The notes below the pieces were generated by a model, which worked only from the letters and a program-made list of their open reading frames with translations, made no database searches and was not told the origin of the DNA. The translations under genes were made by a program, and so were the position numbers. DNA of 64,000 nucleotides from Chromobotia macracanthus (lineage: Eukaryota > Chordata > Actinopteri > Cypriniformes > Botiidae): the NCBI GenBank assembly GCA_036877525.1, contig JAZGTH010000007.1, positions 11,269,001 to 11,333,000 on the forward strand, read 5' to 3'. Position 1 is the stretch's first letter. Each line of letters opens with the position of its first letter. Of the stretch, positions 11,400 through 64,000 are shown piece by piece.

Positions 11400-14087
11400 T
11401 ATTTACAAATAATCTATTAGTTTTCTTGGGATAATGCCCCAGTTTATGTCTTTGTGATGAAATTTTCTGTTTTATCGTTTTTTCACATGGCCCATGTTGG
11501 CTATGCCACACTGATTTTAAGAAAATATAATTAATAGTATTGAATGTTTTCCAAATTTTAACAACATTTTAAAATAAAACTGCTTCACTGCTCAGCCTAT
11601 TAATGAGACATTTTTATTAAAATCTCAGGACAATTTCACCAACTAAACAGTTTTAAATTTGTTTTAAAAGTCCCACAAATATGTAAATCAGTTGTAAATC
11701 ATAAACTGAAAACACATGATCATCTTGTAAGACGTTGTAAAGCCACGTCTGTATTTTTTATTTTTTTGCGTGCGTGTCTGTGCACACAAACAAACACCAA
11801 GAGATGTTCTTTTTAGCATTCATTCCTTAGAAAATATTTTGAGAATGTTTATTATAAAAATATAAATGTTTCCACTACAAATCATTTTACATTAGTAGAC
11901 AAGGCTTCTACACACTCACACGCATACACACACAAATAATCTAAAGAAGGGGAAAAGGGCATCAAAACTGTATTGCTCTTCAAAAGATCATGTTCAAGAA
12001 AGTAAAATACAAAAACACTGATAGGGCTGAAACAAAACCAAGTTATAACTTACTAAATGCTACAAAAACTGCACTGCATATGGTTTGTTAAGAAATAAAT
12101 AAGTCAATATAATTGTTTTATGTGATACAAATAACAAAATACAAAACAAAGGAGAGTGTCATAAAACTTGCAAAGATATTTTGTTCATTCTTTTATACAT
12201 ACATACATACATACAGACATTTGTACAAATGGATGCCCAGGTAAATGAGAGTATCTCTAGAGAGACCACTGCTATCATTACAGATCCGGTTCACATACAG
12301 TATGTACATGCTAAAGCAAAATTTACAGGCAGAATGGAAGGAGGTAAAAGAGGAAATGAACTGTTACTTTATAACATATTATTATATGTTTAAATTTCAG
12401 GATATGTGCGATTTTATCACAATGTCTTAAAAAAATGCTCAGATGTGAATAAGTGATTTGTAAATGCTGAGTAGTCTATATAGCTGCGAAATAATCTCCC
12501 AAAATAATCTTAAGCATTTTCAGGAATGACAGGTGTGCACCCTGAATGTTTACCCTGATGATGGAGCACTTGACCCTCTATATTACAAGCCTTGATCTCA
12601 AAATCAGCTGCAGGAAATTATAGATCATAGCTATAGAATAACATAGCATACTATTCCTACTCTTTGAAGGATAAACACTGTGCACAGTATACACATTTCC
12701 TATATGCATGTAAAATGAATGTGCAATTTTATTGTGGGAAATATCATCTCACAATGCAATGCACTCAACTTGACCTTTCATTTCCAAATGAGTCTGCAAT
12801 AAGCCATAATTTTTATCACCTTTTTTAACATATTATTTGATAAAACATACAAAAAATACCCTTTTTACCAAAATGATAACTGGAACACCACTTACTGTTC
12901 TAAACAGATGATGTTTAAAGATCACGCTACAAAAAAACGTCATACATTTGCAGATGAATAAATGGGCCAGTAGGGTAAGAAAAATAAACTTCATTTAAAA
13001 TTTAATCTCTAAAAGGCTTTAGTTACACAATTTGTGTTATTAAAAAAATCTGTAATTATAAAGACAGTCAGAAAACAACAAATACCAATTAAGAAAATAT
13101 ATATTTTGCAGTGCATGTGACAAACGTAGTGAGAAAATGCAACAATGTAACATTCCATTGTTTTAAACTTGCATAATTCCTTATGTTGTACATGATTTAT
13201 TGACTGCTACTGATTGTAGTAAACATTTTTTTTCTGTATTGTATTTATTGTTTTTATTTGATTTTTAATTTATATATAATTTGAACAATGGTACAAACCA
13301 TCATGTGTCATATGGGCTACATATAATACACATAACAGTTTCCATTAACACAAGAACTTTAAATAGCAAGTGTACCTATATCTCCTCCCATCCCTGATTC
13401 TTAAGAAAATGGCTGCTGCAAATGCAGATAAATGCCCAAATATATAGGCAAATGAGTCAGATCGCAACATGCATTACCAGATTATTCTACCAGTTATCAA
13501 CTCTAGTGAAGGTTCCCAGAAAATATTTTTATGCTGTTCATCACACAACTCTAGGAATTAAAGGGAATTATGGGTATTTATGGCCAGGCAGCTTTTCTAT
13601 AACTGGCCTAAAGCTACCAATTTGCTGGGGCTCAAGCTATTGCTTTTCTAAAGAGCTACCTTCCATAAGGAAGACAGATGCTTTTGCAAAGTTTGTCCTA
13701 AATGCATTTTGATGCTTCCCTGCCATGTTAAACTCTTTGTAAAATCCATTGGGATCAGCTGGCCTCCACCTTCTACTGTAGTGTGGAGATCTGACAGGAT
13801 CACAGGCTCCTAAACACGAGGTCCAGTGGGTGCTGTCACACCTTCTCTCTTGTGTCTCGGTGATAAGGCAACTTGTCAATATCTGGGAGACACACTAGCC
13901 GTCTTTGCACCTTTGCCCAGAGGAAGACATGATCATTCTCCAGGAAGGCTGTTTTGCTCTGCACATGTATTTAAGCATTGTAGTTTTTATTTCCCTCCTT
14001 ATATTATTCTATTTTTTGTCCAGTAAAACCAAAGCAGCATCAATCTCATCTAAGTATCTTTCTTATCTTTCCATGTTTTTAAACATT
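11400..14087 (-). other. Probable 3' UTR and downstream flank of epha3
   Basis: AT-rich sequence without a recognisable gene or repeat family, immediately downstream of the stop codon. The first AATAAA on the gene strand lies at 13986-13991, about 97 bases after the stop. More occur further down, for example near 13195 and 13245, so long 3' UTR forms are possible. The true end cannot be set from sequence alone. Confidence 0.4.
13986..13991 (-). terminator. Candidate proximal polyadenylation signal of epha3
   Basis: AATAAA on the minus strand, the first after the epha3 stop codon. Such hexamers are common by chance in AT-rich DNA, so it is only a candidate. Confidence 0.3.
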
Positions 14088-57256
<43,169 letters not shown>

Positions 57257-57809
57257 CTGTGGAGACAACAAGGGGAGGAAGACAAATTAGGATGTTGAAA
57301 TGACCCAACAGGGCCATTAATTACCCCATTAGTATGCTGTCACTAATCATGACTATGCTGGACCAAATCATTTCACATGACCATATGCTTTGACAAACAC
57401 AATGGAAAGACTTAAATCATCTGTACTGTTTTAAATTCAAGATTAACAAAGAGTGAAAGTTTGCTTGTTTCAGGAGGAAATCTATAGGGAAAAATAATGT
57501 TCCCCTTTAATATCTTCATTGTTTCTAAAGAGAATATTTGGGAGGCTGATGGCATAATTATATGACTGAAAAGTTAAAAATAAGTCTCCTTTAATGTCAC
57601 ACTCACTGGATGTTGCATGACTTATGCAAGCACATCTTATAAAATAGAGAGAAAATAACTCTTCTATTAAATTGTACTCATCAGCTCATCCACCCCATTT
57701 ATAAGAAACCTATTCCATTACTGGCTACCTACTTTGGCTCACACAAATCTGTATTGCTGCAGGTTCTATACCTTGTAAAGTTGGTGAATCAAAACTTAAA
57801 ACATCTTGA

Positions 57810-58130
57810 TATGTCAGATCGTCATAGATTTAAGTGAATTCTGCCTTATAGCATAAAATCTCATGGCAATTCGTAACAATTTTACATTTTAAGAATTTAA
57901 TGGCTAATTTGTATGAATTCGTACGTCATTCATATTTTTTATGTGATTTGCTTTTACCCCACTTATGGTAAGGAGTGGGGTTAAGGGTGGTCCTTCATGC
58001 TTGCTTTTTCCTCCAAAAATGTACATTTTTATACAAATCACATTATACAATATTATACAAATATATAAATCACATAAACGTGTAAAAATGGCCGCCTTGG
58101 CCATTGCTGTTTTCCTGTCCCTTTTAAAAA
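57810..58130. repeat. Dispersed repeat in intron 3
   Basis: Contains atttgtatgaattcgtacgt and ggagtggggttaagggtggt, reminiscent of a fish repeat with a GAATTCGTACG motif. Boundaries are uncertain. Confidence 0.4.
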
Positions 58131-60763
58131 TGTTTTCCTGTGAAAACATTTTGGTGTCAGAGAACATTGGTGTCAGAGAACATTCCCAAATATAATAAAG
58201 GCATTATAACTTGATTATAATTTGAATTATAATGTAATTTGAATCAAGATTTTTCCTTTGAACAATGTTAAATTGTATCATTAATTCGTTAATTCAGTGT
58301 AATTAATTACTAAAAAAAACACCAAAAAATAATGCAAATGATCTTACTGCTGCACTGTATATACATATGTATACTGTATATACAATTCTTACAATATTTT
58401 CCTGCCATTCCATTAATCAATTTATCAATTCTGTCAAGTATCTCCTGCAAAAATGCAGCAACCTCAGGGATGCAATGTTTGTCTCCAAACAGCTGAGCAT
58501 AAATAGCACAGACACACAAAGTGTGGAACAAAACAAAGTATGGGGCTCAAAAAGCTTCATAACTTAATTCAAGAAATATTCTTAGAATGCACGCTTTTTT
58601 GGTATCTTGGCAGTCTCTGCATGAAAAAGATCTCTATTGCAGTTATTTCCATTGCAGGTTTTGTTTTACAGGGCTGTGGTTTGACTCGATTGCCCCACTA
58701 TCAAGACCAGGAAAGAAAAGATCGACAAAGTAATAAGATAATGTCTCATGCTCTGATTCAGGGCCATTCCTGCAAGAGCATGTGTGTGTTCTTGTTAAGG
58801 CAGAATGTGTATGGAGGGTGTGCTGGGAGGCCTGGATGAGAAATCACCTCTGTGCCCCTCTGTAGCGGTTTTCCTCCCTCCCTGTGCCTGTTAGTCGGTT
58901 AGTGATCCCCCACGTCTCCTCACGGCACATGTATAATCAATAACAGCCCCCAAACTCTCACACATACAAAGCACTTTCACCTCAGTATGTCTCGTTACAC
59001 ACACAAACTTATACATCATCACACAACCTGCAGCCTTGGTCAGAACAGAACAGGAATTCCCTAAACATCTTTTGTATTTGTATTTTCTAGGGGAAAACGG
59101 GCAAAGATTTAGCTAATGTTATTCATAGCCTTTCCCTGTAGTACATGTGAGGGTTTAGAGAGATGAATGTATGTAGAGAATCAAACCAGCGCTCGCCTGA
59201 TAGACACTGGACCACCTTTCTTTCCATCATCACCTGTGTCACTTATCTGAATGGTTCCTTGTCCTGTTCTTGTCTATTTCCTTTTGTCTAGTTTTGGGCA
59301 ATTTTTTAATTTATAAATATTTTAAGAGGATTATAAAGTCACAGCTGATCAGAACAAAATTCGATTTGCTAAACTGACTAGACCTGTATTAGGATAAATA
59401 CCAAAAATTAAGACACTATTTATCACACTTGTTAATCCTAGAGGTATAACTAAGATCTCAACAATGTCTCACGCCATACTCAGATTTTCAACATCTTGGA
59501 TCATCTTCCAACAAGTTGGAATCTTCTGAACTCCTCAGTTAAGTCTCCTGAATGGGGGAGGGGAGAATCCCTGATCACTGAAATGTTCCTCTTGGCTGCA
59601 GGATATAAAGCTACAGTGTTATTAGTAAGTGCTGATATGATATGAGAGGAGACCTTGCTGTGACTAAACAGGATCCAGTTAATCAATATAAGCATAATGT
59701 GAAGACATGACACTAAGTGCTGGCTAGAGTCATTCAGGGTAGTGTCTTTATACAGTAGCTGGCAGTGACAGAGAGGATACGGGTAACAAATACATGTATT
59801 CAACACCTTCTGTTTAAATTAATTGCCTGTGAAAGTGTATCTGACTTGCTTGGTCTCGAAAGAAAACTTACAGTTGATGTTCTTCTCCTAGAGAGAAGAG
59901 AGCAACATTCTCAAAGGACAGAATCTCATTTACCACTCAAATACCTCAAAATATCAGGTGGCAAATGACAAATACAGTAAGGATGTCTGAGATGATTACA
60001 AGGAAAAATGCATGTTACAAAGCATTCTCAAAAATGTAATGCATTTTTGAAAAATGTTTATGCCATTTTGAACAAAAAATGTAATATAAAATAATACATA
60101 TAAAATTGAATAAATGTCAATCTGAATTTATTATTTTCAAACATCTTTAAAAAATGCATGCATTTTTGAATCACAGATATCATAAAGAGAGCACCTGAAA
60201 GTCTTGAGAGCAATTGGCAACATAAACTAACTGTGCCATTTTAACTGTCATTAAAAAAGTACTGATCATGACATGCAGTCACAGGAGTCTTTCCCCTAAA
60301 ATGACCTTTGACCCTGATCAATGCCTGCCTGGCAATGCCACACAGCCAGATATCTGACAGTCCTGTTCTAAGCATATTTGAATTGCATGACAAGTGTAGT
60401 ATGTGGTCAAAAATTTTCCAGCTACATCTCTTTGGAGATGGGTTAAATAAAGTTCCAACGTTTATCAACTTGTAAACATGCTAACAAGCTACATGTGATC
60501 ATGTGTTGAGGAATACACAAACAAATTCCTCTGCACACAAGCACTTTTAAATACACGCTCATAAAGCACAGATTTGCATATGTTTCCAAATTGCATTCTA
60601 TAAGCAATCTTATCTCACTCAGTGGTCCATTTGTAACTATGAACACTTTCTAGAGCTCAGCTGTAGCCATGAGTGAAATCTGATCAGTGCTCCTCTGTTT
60701 GGTCTGCCCTGCAGCCTGTAAAAGGTTGCTGTCTGGGGGAAAGGAGGCTATTTATTGATATCA

Positions 60764-60799
60764 TTGGTATCATTGTTTAGTTTTAAACAATGATACCAA
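60764..60799. repeat. Perfect hairpin, 16-base arms
   Basis: Arm ttggtatcattgttta, loop gttt, exact reverse-complement arm. Confidence 0.95.
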
Positions 60800-63169
60800 A
60801 ACAACCCATTTTATGAGCCTTTTTAAATGAAAGGCCTTAAGAACACAAATGAAAGGTATCTTTCATTATTGTACACATGCTTGTTAGGTGGTTTTTGCAT
60901 TTCTAAACAGTTGTATTTCTAGTTCTCAGCAGTTTTGCTTCAGGAACCAGAATTTACATTGGACACCAAGTAGTGACTCCAAACTTTTTAATAATGAAAT
61001 GTTCCAGAAATATTCCAAAATTGCAGGGGTTAACATTTTATTTTAACGTTTCAACATTCTAAGAATGTATGAGAAAATATAAAGCTTTGAGAATCAAAAA
61101 ATGTTTGCTCCACGGAATGCCACATGGTCCACAAAGCAGGAGAGGAAGCCAGGCTCTCCTTCAGCTCTCTCAGGGTGAAAGGAAAGGTTGAGGAAGGTTT
61201 TACTCCACTTGGATGGTGCCAACGGTAAACAAATACAAGTAGTTGACAGTGTTGATTAAACAAATGATTTCCTGGTTCCATAGACCAGCTCAATCTCTTC
61301 CATTCCACAAGGTCAGAGGGACTTTCAAACCCCCATCCCTCATCTTTACATCTCCTCTTAGTCTCCTACCCTAGCTCCTGGTAAAATTGAATTTAATCAG
61401 GCATTCTGCGGGACTGAAATTTTTCAGTGTTAGAAGTGTTACAGGCAGCAGCAGGATCCCCACTGCATTGCTATAACACCTTCCAGTTTTGCTAATCAGT
61501 GGCCTTTATCATTCAAATCAGAATGAGATCAGACCGTCTAATTATGTCGCACAGAATGTGTAGCACCAATTTTCCAAAGTGAAGCGTCAATCTCCCCTTT
61601 AAGAGCCGTTTGAAATGAATGAGCCTCCACTCCAGAAACATTACCTTGTACTTACCAGTGCAAACATCAGCGGAGGCCTGAAAGAGCTGATATGCACTAG
61701 TGTTGTGGAAAGCTCGGCAGCTCCCTTATGCATCTGCTAGCAAGCCAACAGTGAATTTGTCATTTGTTTTTGAGGGTGATTAATTCTTTTAATCTTTTAT
61801 TAATTCTAGCTGTGATAAATGCACTGCATCAAAGGCAACAATAAACATTATGCTTCTACATTACAGCATTTTGCTAATGCTTAGTAGTTTCTCAATGTTC
61901 CAGACATGCTGTGATATGTTACAAACTTGTTTGCCTGAGATAATGAAGCTTTACTGTCACTGTTATGAATGAGAAACACTGGCGCTGTTTTAATAAAGTT
62001 ATTATACAGCGAATGATCACATTCTGTAATGTATTTGCCTTTAAATATCTTTACAAATTAATTACAGACCTCTGAGGTCTATTATTCTTGGTAAATCTGT
62101 CAAAGACTCATAATATTGTGTCTGGGCTAAAATTGTTCTAATTACGATTCCCTAATGAATCATATACTGGCATTGTGAGGGTCCTGGACACATATTTTAT
62201 AATTTGAAAGACAGCAAAAGAAAGATTCTAAAGCATCTGGTTTGTATAGTAAGACAGAGATGCAACTCCACCCCATTAAATGCTGTCTTTGTTTAATAGC
62301 ATAATCCTGACACTATGGACAGTTGCACTGTAGTTCACTGTCCTCTGTGGCTCTCATGACCCTGATGCATGATGGACATGTTAACATGCAAACATACTCA
62401 TCTGCATTCTGCATTAATGTGCCATTTCATGCAATCCTTCAGACTGCATCAACTCACCCCTCACCGTGAGGCAAACAGCACCTATCAAGCAGCTATCAAA
62501 ACCTAATTAGAATATGTGCAGATGGAGTTTCTAGCTGTGCCCCTTTAAACTCCCAAGTGGGCAAAATGGTTAAATTTCCCATGTCCCCATACTATTACTT
62601 TACTGGAATATTAGTAAAATCATTAAAACTATGAATGACAATTAAAATATTTTGCCTAATTTGTTAGCTTTTAGCCACCAATAAGACTAGTTCTCTTAGC
62701 TTAATTTATTATCATATTTAAACATATCCAGCCGAATACCAGATTGTCTGTCTAAATCAGAATGTAAAATAAAAAAGATTTGTAAATTCACATGGCTATG
62801 TGACACAATTTTATTAACTGCGCTATGATTGGGCAGTATGTGTTAAAGAGATAGTATAGAGCCACAGAATCATTAAACTCCTGTTGATGGACCACCTGAG
62901 CACAGACTGTTGTTACCAAGACTTAACTCTACAGCACTGTTTATGTCAGCATAGTGTCATGGCTATGTTCTGTATGTGTGTGGAAAGCTTAACTCTTTGT
63001 TCACCTCTGGACGCCTGTGCATGGACTATAAACTAACCGACGGAACAGCTGGGGCCCCCTATGTCGAGCATGTATATCAGCATGCAGAAGTTCAACACCC
63101 TCCACTAATACTGGTGCCATCAGGGCCATAATTAACAAATTCCTGGAAGTGTAATGAATCAGCCTGGAA

Positions 63170-63990
63170 AAGGACGTGTGTCTATCTTGTCCCAACGCAC
63201 TGCCAGGGGTATAGTTTGAGTGGCCAAACATCTCCAAGAATCACAGCTGGAGAATTACAGAAGTTAGTTTAGTTTAGAGGTCAGAAAAGCTCCAAAACTA
63301 CAATCCAACGTCATCTTTATTACCACAAATTGTTTGGAAGGGTTTCAGGAAGCAAAGACTCTCATCCAAAAACAAACTTAAGCGTCTTCAGTTTGTCAGA
63401 CACTACTGGACTTTCAAATGGGATCAGGTTCTATGGTCAGATAAAACGAAAATAGAGCTTTTTGGCAATAAACACCAGAGGTGGGTTTGGCACACACAGA
63501 AAGGTAGCCATATGGAAAAGTACCTCATGCACACAATTAAATATGGTGGTGGGTCCTTAATATTTTTGGCTGTTTTCTGCCAGAGGACCTGGACGTCTTG
63601 TTAGGATACATGGCATCATGGGCTCAAATGTCAAATATCAACAAATTTTGAATGAACAGAAAGCTTAAAATTGATTGTGGTTGGATCTTGCAGCAGGACG
63701 ATGATCCAAAACATACATCAAAATCAACACAAAAATGGTTTACTGACCATAAAAGCAAAGTATTGCCTTGGCCATCCCAGTCCCCTGATTTGATTCCCAT
63801 AGAAAACCTGTGGGAAGAACTGAAAAAGAGAATCCACCAGCAAGGACATCAAAATTGGAAGGATCTGAAGTGATTCTGTATGAAGGAATGGTCTCAGATC
63901 CCTTGCCATGTATTCTTCAACCTTATCAGCCATTATAGGAGAAGACCCAGGGCTGCTATCCTGACAAAGGGAAGCAGCACAAAGAACTGA
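63170..63990 (+). pseudogene. Broken Tc1/mariner-like transposase
   Basis: Tc1-type DDE transposase on the plus strand with frame changes and stops. Visible pieces: TTIQRHLYYHKLFGRVS (about 63293), WSDKTKIELFGNK then QRWVWHTQKG (about 63434-63505), IKYGGGS, GPGRLVRIHGIM, WILQQDDDPKHTSKSTQKW (about 63682-63738), SQSPDLIPIENLWEELKKRI, then an in-frame TGA after WKDLK and the C-terminal piece to KGSSTKN and TGA at 63988. Asp of SDKTK, Asp of QQDDDP and Glu of PIENLW match the DDE positions. The N-terminal DNA-binding part is degenerate. Terminal repeats were not identified. Confidence 0.85.
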
Positions 63991-64000
63991 GTAGAAGGGT

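Larger units (their letters stand above)
57257..64000 (-). other. epha3 intron 3 (partial)
   Basis: No exon of the ephrin-binding domain is visible in this stretch. It holds a dispersed fish-type repeat near 57810-58130, a 16-base-arm inverted repeat at 60764-60799, a block at about 61390-62160 that looks less repetitive and may be conserved non-coding DNA, and a broken Tc1-like transposase from about 63170 to the window end. Confidence 0.85.

Noticed and set aside
57257..64000. Search for epha3 exon 3 (ephrin-binding domain)
   Set aside because: No frame of the expected 600-plus bases or matching sequence on the minus strand; exon 3 must lie beyond the window.

Overview
The window is vertebrate genomic DNA, almost certainly from a ray-finned fish. 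It is AT-rich, has long introns, and carries repeat classes typical of teleosts: DIRS-like tyrosine-recombinase retrotransposons, a Tc1-like transposase remnant, a tRNA-headed SINE, LINE fragments, a solo LTR and many microsatellites. I cannot name the species; several repeats resemble ones I associate with otophysan fishes, but that is recollection only.

The only host gene I can support is epha3, the ephrin receptor tyrosine kinase EphA3. It lies on the minus strand and covers most of the window. Exons 4 to 17 are all present and intact between 57256 and 14088: EGF-like cysteine-rich exon (57101-57256), two fibronectin type III domains (exons 5-7), transmembrane segment (exon 8), juxtamembrane region (exons 9-10), kinase (exons 10-15) and SAM domain with the C-terminus (exons 16-17). 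Together they encode 712 residues plus stop. Exons 1-3 (signal peptide and ephrin-binding domain) must lie beyond position 64000. All splice junctions are GT-AG and all phases agree. With the exon 7 start at 37199, landmark residues fall exactly 271 below the human EPHA3 numbers I know (Y596, Y602, K653, D746, Y779), which suggests no net insertion or deletion over this part.

Layout: 1-11400 is repeat-rich DNA downstream of the gene (dispersed fish repeat, AT microsatellite, solo LTR with target duplication, SINE, DIRS fragment, LINE remnant). 11400-14087 is AT-rich DNA that probably contains the 3' UTR. 14088-57256 holds the exons and introns. The largest introns are intron 6 (8.4 kb, with a 2.7-kb decayed DIRS-like element and an inverted pair of TA-flanked elements) and intron 4 (6.3 kb, with a LINE end, a DIRS recombinase fragment and a near-perfect local duplication with a minisatellite). 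57257-64000 is part of intron 3 and ends in a broken Tc1-like transposase.

I found no undescribed multi-gene system. The points most worth checking are the tandem NAGNAG acceptor at exon 7, the near-identical A/B duplication at 53.9-55.9 kb (recent rearrangement or assembly artefact), the paired inverted elements upstream of exon 7, and the DIRS-like remnants.
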